From NCBI RefSeq assembly GCF_900696085.1, contig NZ_CAADFC020000042.1:1-64000 (forward strand): a stretch of 64,000 bases of DNA. The letters run 5' to 3'. Of this stretch, positions 1 through 8,419 are shown piece after piece. This DNA is from Bradyrhizobium ivorense (lineage in GTDB: Bacteria > Pseudomonadota > Alphaproteobacteria > Rhizobiales > Xanthobacteraceae). Position numbers and translations under genes: made by a program. How positions within the stretch are numbered: position 1 is the first letter of the stretch; each line of letters begins with the position of its first letter. Below the pieces are notes generated by a model. It was not told the DNA's origin. It saw only the letters and a program-made list of their open reading frames with translations, and did no database searches.

Positions 1-554
1 TGCAGCTTCTTCTTGCGCCGGAACGAACTGGCTCCCGCCGAGGCGCGCACACGCACGCCATCCTGCACCACTTCATCAAGGTCGATCACCCCGGCAACCG
101 AGAGCGAGGCAACGTGCTCCACCAGTAGCTGCTCCAAAAGCTCTGGATGCGCGGTGCGGAACTCCGACAGGCTATGGTAGTTCACGCTGACCCCACCGCA
201 CAGCCAGCGATACGCATCATGGCTTTCGCACAGCCGTGCCAGCGCCCGGGCACTGCCGACACCCTGGCTCGTGGCAAACAACCACAACGCCAGTTGCAGG
301 CGTGGGCTGACCGGCGCTTGACCCGGACCATGGGCACGCGCCCGAACGGTCCCTTCAAGCGCGCTCAGATCGAGCCTCTCGACATAGGCCCAGATCACGC
401 GTGCCGGATGCTCAGCCGGCAGCAACGCCTCAAGATCGACCGCCCGCAGCTCAACTTGATCGCGGACAGGCTCGCGAAGCCGGGCGCTTCCCGGCCAGTC
501 CCGCGCAACCGCCTCTGCTTTAGGTAGATCACCAAACAGTGTTTCGCGTGACAT
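1..554 (-). CDS. IS1182-type transposase, truncated by window edge
   Basis: Translating the minus strand from the ATG at 554 gives 184 codons with no stop before the window ends, beginning MSRETLFGDL. The residues resemble the N-terminal DUF772 domain of IS1182/IS5-type DDE transposases, including the segments AEHPARVIW, SPRLQLALWLF, YRWLCGG and SLSEFRTAH. These precede a stretch ending RASAGASSFRRKKKL. The catalytic DDE region would lie off the left edge, so I cannot say whether the element is intact. No terminal inverted repeat could be fixed between 555 and 640. The family call comes from recognising these motifs; the exact IS name is unknown. Confidence 0.8.
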   Translation of the reverse strand, partial: MSRETLFGDLPKAEAVARDWPGSARLREPVRDQVELRAVDLEALLPAEHPARVIWAYVERLDLSALEGTVRARAHGPGQAPVSPRLQLALWLFATSQGVGSARALARLCESHDAYRWLCGGVSVNYHSLSEFRTAHPELLEQLLVEHVASLSVAGVIDLDEVVQDGVRVRASAGASSFRRKKKL

Positions 555-640
555 CCGTGCCTCCATCGACCTTGAAAGCAGGGAATCATCCGACTCACGC
601 TTACGCAAACAGAAACCCGCCAAATCACATAGATTCACAG

Positions 641-763
641 CCTCTGAGGTGCGAGCTCTTGCGAGCCTCGAAGGGTCGACGGCCCAGCTATCTCCATGCG
701 GACGCGTCGGGGCCGTGCATCCTTCGAGGCTCGCCGAAGAGGCGAGCACCTCAGGATGACGGG
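641..763. repeat. Palindromic repeat, CTGAGGTGCGAG family, copy 1
   Basis: The two arms are CTGAGGTGCGAGC with TTGCGAGCCTCGAAGG on the left, and CCTTCGAGGCTCGC with GCGAGCACCTCAGGATGACGGG on the right, separated by about 40 unpaired bases. A second copy lies at 14067-14176. It fills the gap between the transposase and the MFS gene. This looks like a dispersed intergenic palindromic element of the host genome. Confidence 0.75.
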
Positions 764-789
764 TGGGGCAGGGCGCGCTTGCCGAAAAC

Positions 790-2346
790 CTACTCCATCA
801 CTGCCGCATGATCCGACGGCGCCTGCTGCGCGCGCAACGCCGCCTTGGTCGAGCCGATCATGATCGCGAGCGGGATCGAGGCCAGGATGAACAGCATTAC
901 CAGCTGGTAGTCGTGCGAGAACGCGATGATCTGCGACTGCGCGGCTACCATCTTGTCGGCCATCGCACGGCCGGCGTCGGTGTTGAGGTTGATCATCCTG
1001 GAGACGTCGGGCATCTGCAGCGCGTGGTTGAACGGATTGATCTGCTCCGACAGCTTTGCGTAGATCCGCCGCGAGCCTTCGGTGAGCTGCGCGATCACGA
1101 TCGAGATGCCGACGGAGCTTGCGACGTTGCGCAGCAGTGTCAGCATCGAGGTGCCATCGGTGCGCAGCTGGCCCGGCAGCGTCAGGAACGCCACCGTCGA
1201 CAGCGGCACGAACACGAGGCCGAAGCCGAAGCCTTGGACCACGCTGACGACGATGATCTCGGGCGCCTGGGTCATGTCGGTCCAGCCGGTCATCTGGAAC
1301 AGCGAGGCCGCGGTCAGCGCCAGGCCGGCGATGATCAGGGTGCGCGCCTCGATATAGCGCATCATGCGGCCGACCAGCATCATCGCGACGAAGGTGCCGG
1401 CGCCGCGGCTCGCCAGCAGCAGGCCCGCGGTGATGATCGGATAGCCGATCACGTTCTGCAGGTAAGGCGAGGACAGCGCCATGGTCGAATACAGCACGAG
1501 GCCCATGACGGTCATGAACACGCAGCCGCCGAGGAAATTGCGGTCCTTGAACAGCGCGAACTGGATGAACGGCCGGTCGGTGGTCAGCGAATGGGCGAAG
1601 AAGAAATAGGCGCCGACCGTAGCGACGATGAACTCGACCATGATCTCGTTGGATTCCAGCCAGCCGAGCTGCTCGCCGCGGTCGAGCGCAAGCTGCAGCG
1701 CGCCGATCGACACCGCGAGCGCACTGAATCCGAACCAGTCGAAGCGCAGATTGTGGTCCTGCTTGGTCTCGTCCATGAAGATGGCGAGGCCAAGCACGGT
1801 GATGGCGCCGAACGGCAAATTGACGAAGAACACCCAGTGCCAGGAATAGGTCTCGGTCAGCCAGGCGCCGAGCGAGGGCCCCATGATCGGACCCATCATC
1901 ACGCCCATGCCCCAGATCGACATCGCCTTGGCGCGCTCATGCAGCGCGTAGGAGTCGAGCATCACGGCCTGCGACAGCGGCACCAGCGCCGCGCCGAACA
2001 CGCCCTGCAGCAGGCGGAACAGCACCATCTGGTTGATATCCTGCGCCAGCCCGCACAGCACCGAGGCAATGGTGAAGCCGGCCGAGCAGATGATGAAGAT
2101 GCGCTTCCTGCCATAGCGGTTGGCGATCCAGCCGACCGGCGCGGTCATGATCGCGGCCGCGACGATGTAGGAGGTCAGCACCCAGTTGATCTGGTCCTGC
2201 GAGGCCGACAGCGAGCCCTGCATGTAGGGCAGCGCCACGTTGGCGATCGTGGTGTCCAGCGCCTGCATGATGGTCGCCGTCATGGCGCAGATCGTCACCA
2301 TGTTCCGGCGCAGGCCGGGGACGGCGGATGATGACGATGCGGTCAT
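790..2346 (-). CDS. DHA2-family MFS multidrug efflux permease (EmrB-type)
   Basis: A 518-residue inner-membrane protein with about 14 hydrophobic segments, the size and topology of DHA2 drug:H+ antiporters. It carries the family motif LDTTIANVALP at residues 30-40 and the loop motif GWIANRYGRKR at about 72-82. In the family the protein pairs with an HlyD-type periplasmic adaptor and an outer-membrane channel to expel hydrophobic compounds. The adaptor (2539-3705) and a MarR regulator (3698-4177) lie directly upstream on the same strand. No TolC-like gene is seen here, so an outer-membrane partner would be encoded elsewhere. A repeat lies in the gap of about 190 bases before it. The substrate is unknown. 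Confidence 0.92.
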   Translation of the reverse strand: MTASSSSAVPGLRRNMVTICAMTATIMQALDTTIANVALPYMQGSLSASQDQINWVLTSYIVAAAIMTAPVGWIANRYGRKRIFIICSAGFTIASVLCGLAQDINQMVLFRLLQGVFGAALVPLSQAVMLDSYALHERAKAMSIWGMGVMMGPIMGPSLGAWLTETYSWHWVFFVNLPFGAITVLGLAIFMDETKQDHNLRFDWFGFSALAVSIGALQLALDRGEQLGWLESNEIMVEFIVATVGAYFFFAHSLTTDRPFIQFALFKDRNFLGGCVFMTVMGLVLYSTMALSSPYLQNVIGYPIITAGLLLASRGAGTFVAMMLVGRMMRYIEARTLIIAGLALTAASLFQMTGWTDMTQAPEIIVVSVVQGFGFGLVFVPLSTVAFLTLPGQLRTDGTSMLTLLRNVASSVGISIVIAQLTEGSRRIYAKLSEQINPFNHALQMPDVSRMINLNTDAGRAMADKMVAAQSQIIAFSHDYQLVMLFILASIPLAIMIGSTKAALRAQQAPSDHAAVME

Positions 2347-2379
2347 TCAATTCGGTCCTGTTCAAGCGACGGGAAGCAC

Positions 2380-2491
2380 CTCTCCCGCTTGCTGGGGAGG
2401 TCGGCGCGTAGCGCCGGGTGAGGGCTCTTTCCACCCAATGACTCGTTGAGAGGGCCCCCACCCCGACCCTCCCCCGCAAGCGGGAGAGGGA
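2380..2491. repeat. Inverted repeat with CTCTCCCGC / GCGGGAGAG arms
   Basis: The sequence CACCTCTCCCGCTTGC is followed about 80 bases later by GCAAGCGGGAGAGG, with the conserved core GGGTGAGGG between. Related copies occur at 37708-37861, 45200-45525, 49205-49365 and 57655-57783. It sits inside the emrA-emrB gap and could form a hairpin that alters the ratio of the two products; that effect is inference. Confidence 0.7.
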
Positions 2492-2538
2492 GCGCACTGT
2501 CTTCGTGGTCGTCAGTTCGACCCGATCTCATCCCGCCT

Positions 2539-3705
2539 TTAGTCCTTGTGCGCGGATGCCGGCGCGAGGCCGAGCAGGCCGGCCAGACTGCGGCGGTGGT
2601 TGGTGTCGATCGTGGCGTAGACGCTCATGCCGGCCTTCAGCTTCTTCACGAACGGATCGTCCATGTCGAAGTAGATGCGCACCGGCACGCGCTGCACCAC
2701 CTTGACGAAATTGCCGGTGGCGTTCTGCGGCGGCAGGATCGCGAACTGCGCGCCGGTGCCCGGCGACAGCGAGCCGACCTTGCCTTTGAACACATGGTTC
2801 GGGAAGGCGTCGACGTCGAGTGTCACCTCCTGGCCGACCGCGACATAGGTGAAGTCGCTTTCCTTCGGATTGGCGTCGACCCAGGGATGGTCGACGTCGA
2901 TCACCGAGAACACCGGCGAGCCGGCGGCGACGAAGCGGCCGAGCTGGATCTGGTCGACCTGGGTCGCGACGCCATCCATCGGCGCGCGCAGCACGGTGTG
3001 GTCGAGGTTGCGCTGCGCGTCGTCGAGCTTGGCCTTGGCCTGGGCATAGGGCGGGAACCGCTCGATCGGCAGATCGACATCGCCGAGCAGCTGGGTCTTG
3101 TCCTTGGAGATCTGCTGCTTGATGTATTGCGCGAGGCTCTCGGCGGTGACCTGCGCATTCGCGGCATTGTCGAGGTCGAGCTGCGATCCGAAGTTCTGCT
3201 TGGCCAGCGTCGACTTGCGTTCGACGTCGCGCTTCTTTAGCTCGATGCTCTGCTGGGCGAATTCCAGCATCCGAGCGTTGATCTTGATGTTGTCGACCAG
3301 ATTGTCATAGGTGGTCCGGGTCTGGTCGAGCGCCGCCTTGGCCTGGTCGACCGCGAGGCGGAACGGCACCGGGTCGATCTCGAACAGCTCATCGCCCTTC
3401 TTGACGTGCTGGCCTTCCCTGATGAGGATCTTGTCGATCTTGCCGGAGATTTCCGGCGTGATCATCACCTTCTGCGCACCGACATAGGCGTCGTCGGTGC
3501 CGACATAGCGGCCGCCATTGAGATAGAACACGATGCCGCCGATCGCGGCCACCGTCGGCAGCACGACTAGCAGCAGCAGGCGGCGATAGCGCCGCAGGCC
3601 CGCCATCAGGCGTCGGCGCGGTTGGCGGCTGGCCTTGCCCGACGGCGCCGATGTCTCCGGGTTGCTCTTCTGCTCCGGCGCCAGTTTGAGGACCGGTTCA
3701 GCCAT
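2539..3705 (-). CDS. HlyD-family membrane fusion protein (EmrA-type)
   Basis: The start is placed at the ATG at 3705 (MAEPVLKLAP), preceded by GAAAGGA at a good distance; an in-frame ATG 48 bases upstream lies deep inside the MarR gene. The 388-residue product has a short cytoplasmic tail, one membrane segment at about residues 43-62, the GTDDAYV motif at 69-75, a biotinyl-lipoyl-like half motif, a long helical hairpin and a beta-barrel region. This is the periplasmic adaptor of a tripartite efflux pump. Its start overlaps the MarR stop by 8 bases (ATGGCTGA), suggesting translational coupling. The partner permease is the next gene on the same strand. Confidence 0.9.
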   Translation of the reverse strand: MAEPVLKLAPEQKSNPETSAPSGKASRQPRRRLMAGLRRYRRLLLLVVLPTVAAIGGIVFYLNGGRYVGTDDAYVGAQKVMITPEISGKIDKILIREGQHVKKGDELFEIDPVPFRLAVDQAKAALDQTRTTYDNLVDNIKINARMLEFAQQSIELKKRDVERKSTLAKQNFGSQLDLDNAANAQVTAESLAQYIKQQISKDKTQLLGDVDLPIERFPPYAQAKAKLDDAQRNLDHTVLRAPMDGVATQVDQIQLGRFVAAGSPVFSVIDVDHPWVDANPKESDFTYVAVGQEVTLDVDAFPNHVFKGKVGSLSPGTGAQFAILPPQNATGNFVKVVQRVPVRIYFDMDDPFVKKLKAGMSVYATIDTNHRRSLAGLLGLAPASAHKD

Positions 3706-4177
3706 AGCGCTGTTCCTTTCGGGAGGGTTCGCCGGCTGGGGCTTGGATGGCATTGCGAACGTTTTCCTTGATCGATTCCAAATGCGTGAGCAGGCGATGC
3801 GACTCGGTGGGGCTGATGCCCTCGAGCGCGGTCGCGGTGAGTTCGGAGCGCAGGCCGGTGAGCTTGCCGAGCAGCGGGCGCGCGGCCTTCTTCAGATAGA
3901 GGCGGTTGACGCGGCGGTCGTTCTCGTCGCTGCGGCGCTCGATCCAGCCATTGTCGCAGAGCTTGTCGATCAGCCGCGTCAGCGTGATCGGCTGCATCTC
4001 GAGCAGCTCGGCAAGCTCGGTCTGCTTCATGCCCTCGCTGCGCTCGACCTTGGCCAGCACCGCCCATTGCGCGCGGGTGATGCCGTAGCGGGCGGCCTCC
4101 TTGTCGGCATAGACGCGGATCAGCCGGAATACCTCGCCGAGCGTAAACAAGAAGTCCGCATCCACCGAACCGCGCAT
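3698..4177 (-). CDS. MarR-family regulator of the efflux operon
   Basis: A 159-residue winged-helix protein with the MarR pattern: a recognition region around QTELAELLEMQPITLTRLID, then the wing segment with DENDRRVNRLYL. The start is placed at 4177 (MRGSVDADF) because GGAGG lies 8 bases upstream. A longer frame from the ATG at 4192 would begin inside the probable operator. Family members dimerise and repress efflux genes until a phenolic or hydrophobic ligand binds. It is first in an apparent operon with emrA- and emrB-type genes, so autoregulation together with the pump is likely. The ligand is unknown. Confidence 0.88.
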   Translation of the reverse strand: MRGSVDADFLFTLGEVFRLIRVYADKEAARYGITRAQWAVLAKVERSEGMKQTELAELLEMQPITLTRLIDKLCDNGWIERRSDENDRRVNRLYLKKAARPLLGKLTGLRSELTATALEGISPTESHRLLTHLESIKENVRNAIQAPAGEPSRKEQRYG

Positions 4178-4190
4178 AGGTCCTGCCTCC

Positions 4191-4220
4191 ATAAGCTTGG
4201 AATATTATAAGCTTGCTTAT
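4191..4220 (-). promoter_or_regulatory. Probable MarR operator overlapping a -10 box
   Basis: ATAAGCTTGCTTAT at 4207-4220 is a palindrome with a two-base centre. Its half ATAAGCTTG is repeated directly at 4191-4199. On the minus strand a perfect TATAAT lies at 4209-4204 inside this element, just upstream of the MarR start at 4177. A repressor bound here would cover the promoter. No clear -35 box is visible. Assignment to this regulator is inference from position. Confidence 0.55.
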
Positions 4221-4330
4221 GAATTCTGCATGCCAGGTTAACGGAGGGCTGCTCCGCATTTCGCACATGGCTGGCGCGCGCGGCCGGCCGGGCTTTGGGA
4301 ACCAGCGCAAAAATGCTACACATTGGGCAG

Positions 4331-4816
4331 ATGAGCTTGGCCAAGCCGACATTTCCTTCCCCCGATCATGACCACGGCCGCTGCGCCGCGGATGCGATGG
4401 CGCATGCCGAGCAGGTCTGTGCGCGGCGAGGCCAGAAATTCACCCCGATCCGGCGCCAGGTGCTGCAGGCGCTGCTCGCCAGCCACCGCCCGCTCGGCGC
4501 CTATGAGGTGATCGACGAACTGGCCAAGTCGATGCCGCGGCCGGCACCGATTACCGTCTACCGTGCGCTCGACTTCCTGATGGAGAACGGCCTCGTCCAC
4601 CGCATCGAGAGCCGCAACGCCTTCCTCGCCTGCGCCCATGACCACGACGAGACCTCGATGGTCGCGTTCTTGATCTGCGACCATTGCGGCTCGGTCGGCG
4701 AGATCCCGGCGGCGCCCGTCGCGCAAAGCCTCACCGCGGCGGCGCGGGCATCGGGCTTCATTCCAAAACTCTCCGTCGTCGAGATCGCCGGCACCTGCGC
4801 GCATTGCGCGAAATGA
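4331..4816 (+). CDS. Fur-family regulator, Zur-like
   Basis: From the ATG at 4331 the product has 161 residues (MSLAKPTFPS). It has the Fur fold: a winged helix at about residues 35-90 (FTPIRRQVLQALL, PAPITVYRALDFL), then a metal and dimerisation region with HDHDE at 103-107 and two CxxC pairs, C116/C119 and C156/C159. The N-terminal DHDHGRC and the second CxxC close to the C terminus fit Zur (zinc uptake regulator) better than Fur or PerR. An upstream in-frame ATG at 4313 is possible but lacks a clear ribosome site. No zinc transporter gene lies nearby, so the specificity is inferred from the protein alone. Confidence 0.82.
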   Translation: MSLAKPTFPSPDHDHGRCAADAMAHAEQVCARRGQKFTPIRRQVLQALLASHRPLGAYEVIDELAKSMPRPAPITVYRALDFLMENGLVHRIESRNAFLACAHDHDETSMVAFLICDHCGSVGEIPAAPVAQSLTAAARASGFIPKLSVVEIAGTCAHCAK

Positions 4817-4846
4817 ATAGCGGGCAATCCATTTTGCGCTCTCACC

Positions 4847-4918
4847 CCGTCATTGCGAGCGCAGCGAAGCAATCCATCTATCCGCTTGTTGAGGCATGGA
4901 TTGCTTCGCAATGACGGC
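4847..4918. repeat. Palindromic repeat, GTCATTGCGAG family
   Basis: CCGTCATTGCGAGCGCAGCG with GAAGCAATCCAT on the left is answered by ATGGATTGCTTC and GCAATGACGG on the right. A half copy is at about 33352-33400. It lies between the Zur-like gene and the DMT permease, where it may act as a transcript end. Confidence 0.7.
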
Positions 4919-4972
4919 ATAAGCGAGACTGAAACACAACAACACGCCGATAAAACCGGCCCGCGAGGAAAC

Positions 4973-5929
4973 ATGACGACCCAAGCCATTACCAGCAACG
5001 CCGCAAGGCCCGTGACCGCGGGGCACGGGCTGCCGCCGGGCGCCATCGCCGTGATGCTGATGCTCTGCGTGAGCTGGGGGTTCAACCAGCTCGCAGTCAA
5101 GCTGGCGCTGCCCGATGTGCCGCCGATGCTGCAGGCGATGATCCGATCCAGCGGTGCGCTGCCGGTGATGCTGATCGTCGGCTGGCTGCGCGGCGTGAAG
5201 TTCTTCGAACGTGACGGCTCGCTCGTGCCCGGCATCATCGCCGGTCTGATGTTCGGCCTCGAATTCGTGCTGATCTTCACCGGGCTGGTCTTCACCTCGG
5301 CGTCGCGCGCCTCGGTGTTCCTCTACACCGCGCCGTTCTTTGTCGCGCTCGGCTCGCACCAGTTCCTCGGCGAACGGCTGAGCAGTGTGCAATGGAGCGG
5401 GCTGGCGCTGAGCTTTGCCGGCGTCGCGCTCGCGATCGGCGTGCCGCAGCCGAACGTCGACGCCAAGGTGCTGCTCGGCGACCTCCTGGTGGTCGGCGGC
5501 GGCGCGCTGTGGGCGGCAACCACGCTGGTCGCCAAGGGCACCAATCTGCGCCGGGCCGCGCCGGAAAAGGCGCTCGGCTACCAGGTCGCGATCTCGATTC
5601 CGATTCTGGCGCTCGCCGCCTTCATCGCCGGCGAGCGCATCGACCATGCGCCGAGCGCGCTGTCGATCTCGCTGCTCGCCTATCAGGCGGTCTGGGTGGT
5701 CGGCTGCACCTTCGTGATCTGGTTTGCGATGGTGAAGACCTATTCGGCCAGCAAGCTGTCGGCCTTCACCTTCGTCACGCCGCTGTTCGGCGTGGTCGCG
5801 GCCTATTTCATCATGCACGACACGCTGACGCCGGTGTTCGGCGTCGCGGCGCTCTTGGTGATCGCCGGCCTCTATCTCGTCAACAAGCCCGATCCGAAGG
5901 TGACGCCGGACCCGAACGTGCCGGCGTGA
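4973..5929 (+). CDS. DMT-superfamily (EamA) permease
   Basis: The start is placed at 4973 (MTTQAITSNA), preceded by GAGGAA; the open frame runs 40 codons further upstream into the repeat at 4847-4918, which is unlikely to be coding. The 318-residue protein has about ten hydrophobic segments arranged as two EamA halves. The second begins near LLGDLLVVGGGALWAATTLV. Members export small metabolites such as amino acids or purines from the cytoplasm; the substrate cannot be read from the sequence. It stands alone between repeats and a short NTF2-like gene. Confidence 0.85.
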   Translation: MTTQAITSNAARPVTAGHGLPPGAIAVMLMLCVSWGFNQLAVKLALPDVPPMLQAMIRSSGALPVMLIVGWLRGVKFFERDGSLVPGIIAGLMFGLEFVLIFTGLVFTSASRASVFLYTAPFFVALGSHQFLGERLSSVQWSGLALSFAGVALAIGVPQPNVDAKVLLGDLLVVGGGALWAATTLVAKGTNLRRAAPEKALGYQVAISIPILALAAFIAGERIDHAPSALSISLLAYQAVWVVGCTFVIWFAMVKTYSASKLSAFTFVTPLFGVVAAYFIMHDTLTPVFGVAALLVIAGLYLVNKPDPKVTPDPNVPA

Positions 5930-6040
5930 CGACAATCTGTCCGCCAAGGCCATCGCAATTTTCTTCGCCGGCCATGGTGCAATTCGGCGCTTCATGGCTA
6001 AATCCGATGAGAACAAAAACCCTGCCGGGAGGACCACCCC

Positions 6041-6415
6041 ATGAGCCACGATCGATCCAGCGTCGAAAGCGTTGTGCAGACCTATTTCGACGGCCTTTAC
6101 GAGGGCGACGCCGACAAGCTTGCCGCGGCCTTCCACCCGTCCGCCGATCTGCGCTGGGTCGAGAAGGGCGAGCTCAAGATTCTGACCGTGCCGGACTGGC
6201 TCGCCTGGGTGCGCAAGCGGCCATCGGGCAAGGCGGAAGGCAAGGCGCGCGAGGACTTCATCGTCACCATCGACCGCTCCGACGACAACACCGCCTTCAT
6301 CAAGGTGCGCTGCCAGCTGCCGCCGCGCTATTTCACCGACTATCTGGTGGCGATGAAGCTCGCGGATGGCTGGCAGATCGTCTCGAAATCCTACCGCTAC
6401 GACCTGCGGGATTGA
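6041..6415 (+). CDS. NTF2/SnoaL-like protein (putative lumazine-binding)
   Basis: A 124-residue soluble protein preceded by GGGAGGA. The N-terminal pattern VESVVQTYFDGLYEGDADKLAAAFHPSADLRWV and the C-terminal AMKLADGWQIVSKSYRY are those of the cone-shaped NTF2-like fold, closest to the putative lumazine-binding subgroup. The function of these proteins is usually unproven: they can be small-ligand binders or minor hydrolases or isomerases. There is no signal peptide. It is followed closely by the Na+/H+ antiporter on the same strand, but nothing shows a shared role. Confidence 0.75.
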   Translation: MSHDRSSVESVVQTYFDGLYEGDADKLAAAFHPSADLRWVEKGELKILTVPDWLAWVRKRPSGKAEGKAREDFIVTIDRSDDNTAFIKVRCQLPPRYFTDYLVAMKLADGWQIVSKSYRYDLRD

Positions 6416-6525
6416 CGGCCGCCCGCCGCGCCCCGCCTCGCGACGGCTTTGTGACACAACTGCGCGGTCCGGCGCCGGCCGGACCGCATTGACTGGCGCT
6501 GGTTTCCGGGCGAATTGAGCCCGTT

Positions 6526-8133
6526 ATGGAAGCCAAATTTCAGACCTTTCTCATCCTGCTCGGCGTGCTGGCGGGAACCGCCCTGGTGGCGCGCCGCACC
6601 GAGATCGCGCCGGCGATCCTGCTGCTGCTGGTCGGCATCGTGCTGGCCTTCGTGCCCGGCATGCCGTCGCTGGAACTGCCGCCCGAACTGGTGCTGCTGG
6701 TGGTGCTGCCGCCGCTGATCTACTCGGCGAGCGTCGCGATGAGCTGGCGCGAGTTCAAGGCCAACCTGCGGCCGATCATCCTGCTGTCGGTCGGCTGCGT
6801 CATCTTCACCGCGTTCATGGTCGCGGCCGCGACCCATTATCTGATCGGCCTGCCCTGGGACATCGGCTTCCTGCTTGGCGCCATTGTCGCACCGCCCGAC
6901 GTGGTCGCGCCGCTGGCGATCGCGCGCAAGCTCGGCATGCCGCGCCGCATCCTGGTGGTGCTCGAAGGCGAGGGCCTCGCCAATGACGCCACCGCGCTGA
7001 TCCTCTATCGCTTTGCGCTGGCGGCGATCACCACCGGGCTGTTCTCGCTGCCGAAGGCGACCGGCACCTTCCTGGTCATCGTTGCCGGCGAGATCGCGTT
7101 CGGCATGGCGGTCGGCTGGCTCAGCCTGCGCGCCCGCCGCCGCGCCAGGGATCCCCAGGTCGAGATCACGCTGTCGCTGATCACGCCCTACCTCGCCTAC
7201 TGGATCCCGGAGCATTTCGGCGGCTCCGGCGTGATCGCGACCGTGGCCTGCGGGCTCTATATGAGCTGGAACGGACCGCTGCTGATCTCGGCTGCGACGC
7301 GCCTGCAGGGCATCTTCTTCTGGGACTTGATCATCTATCTGATCGAGGGCCTGCTGTTCCTGTTGACCGGCTTCCAGATGCGGTCGCTGTTCGAGAGATC
7401 GAAGTCGTTCCCGCTGCATGACATTCTCACCGCCACCGTGCTGGTCGCCGTGATCGTGATCGTCGCGCGCTTCCTCTGGGTGTTTCCCGGCACCTATCTG
7501 CCGCGCTGGATCAGCCGCGGGATGCGCGAGAAGGATCCGCTGCCGTCGTGGCGGGCGGTGTTCGTGGTCGCCTTCACCGGCGTGCGCGGCGCGGTGTCGC
7601 TCGCGGCCGCGCTGGCGCTGCCGCTGACATTGCCGAGCGGCGATGCCTTCCCCTATCGCGACCTGATCCTGTTCGTTGCTTTCGGCGTGATCTTCGTGAC
7701 GCTGGTCGGGCTGGGCCTCGGCCTGCCGGCGGTGGTGCGCTGGCTCGGTCTCGCGCAGGACGGCCGCAACGAGCATATCGCCGAGCACGAGCAGGAGATC
7801 GCGGCGCGGCGCGAGGCGCTCAACGCGGCGCTGAAATCGCTCGACGATATCACCGACGACCGCGAGCTGTCCGACGAGGTCGTCAAGCTGCTGCGCTCGC
7901 GCCACGAGATCCGCTTCAACCAGCTGCCCGACGCGCTCGATCCCGACCGGCACGACGCCTCCGCGACGGGCACCGCGCTGACCCGCGAACTGATCGCCTC
8001 GGAACGCAAGTTCATCCACACACTGCTGCGCGACGGCAAGATCACCGACGAAACCCGGCGCCGCATCGAGCGCGATCTCGATCTGGAGGAGGCGAGCCTC
8101 TCCAACCGCGAGTATCGCAGGATTCCGCTGTAG
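6526..8133 (+). CDS. CPA1-family Na+/H+ antiporter
   Basis: A 535-residue protein with about 12 hydrophobic segments over the first 410 residues, then a hydrophilic charged tail. It carries the CPA1 ion-site motif GEGLANDAT near residue 150 and a preceding APPDVVAPLAIARKLG segment. It is likely to exchange cytoplasmic Na+ or K+ for protons across the inner membrane. The tail, about 120 residues, is rich in Glu and Arg with a likely coiled coil and may be regulatory. Gene context gives no further clue. Confidence 0.9.
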   Translation: MEAKFQTFLILLGVLAGTALVARRTEIAPAILLLLVGIVLAFVPGMPSLELPPELVLLVVLPPLIYSASVAMSWREFKANLRPIILLSVGCVIFTAFMVAAATHYLIGLPWDIGFLLGAIVAPPDVVAPLAIARKLGMPRRILVVLEGEGLANDATALILYRFALAAITTGLFSLPKATGTFLVIVAGEIAFGMAVGWLSLRARRRARDPQVEITLSLITPYLAYWIPEHFGGSGVIATVACGLYMSWNGPLLISAATRLQGIFFWDLIIYLIEGLLFLLTGFQMRSLFERSKSFPLHDILTATVLVAVIVIVARFLWVFPGTYLPRWISRGMREKDPLPSWRAVFVVAFTGVRGAVSLAAALALPLTLPSGDAFPYRDLILFVAFGVIFVTLVGLGLGLPAVVRWLGLAQDGRNEHIAEHEQEIAARREALNAALKSLDDITDDRELSDEVVKLLRSRHEIRFNQLPDALDPDRHDASATGTALTRELIASERKFIHTLLRDGKITDETRRRIERDLDLEEASLSNREYRRIPL

Positions 8134-8149
8134 CCCCGCTCTCTCGCAC

Positions 8150-8194
8150 GTCGTCCCGGCCTAGTGCGCAATTGCGCACGGGGGCCGGGACGAC
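8150..8194. repeat. GTCGTCCCGGC hairpin with inserted GTGCGCAATTGCGCAC
   Basis: GTCGTCCCGGC and GCCGGGACGAC form the outer arms. Between them lies the perfect 16-base palindrome GTGCGCAATTGCGCAC at 8164-8179. It directly follows the antiporter gene and could act as its transcript end. Simple versions of the outer arms, without the insert, occur at 20161-20186 and 24461-24486. Confidence 0.75.
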
Positions 8195-8224
8195 ATGGTG
8201 AATGATTCTGCGTCCCCACCCACA

Positions 8225-8350
8225 CTGTCATCGCCCGGCCTGTGCGCAATTGCGCACATGGACCGGGCGATCCAGTACGCCGCGGCCTCTCGGTTCAATC
8301 ACCGCTGTCTCTGGAATACTGGATCACCCGCCTTCGCGGGTGATGACACC
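8225..8350. repeat. TCATCGCCCGG...GATGACACC repeat, copy 1
   Basis: A 126-base composite repeat. The left hairpin is TCATCGCCCGG/CCGGGCGATCC, with GTGCGCAATTGCGCAC (8242-8257) in its loop. It is followed by a conserved stretch (GTACGCCGCGGCCTCTCGG) and a right hairpin, GGATCACCCGC/GCGGGTGATGACACC. A near-identical copy lacking the inner palindrome lies at 47689-47795. Another short GTCGTCCCGGCCTTCGCGGGACGACGG hairpin follows at about 8389-8415. Confidence 0.8.
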
Positions 8351-8419
8351 GGCGTTGTTGGTAGACGATGCGAAACCATACTCTCGGTCGTCCCGGCCTT
8401 CGCGGGACGACGGCGGTGA

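Noticed and set aside
763..2331. A 522-codon plus-strand frame opposite the MFS permease
   Set aside because: A shadow frame of the efflux permease; no domain and a composition dominated by Arg, His, Glu and Gln.
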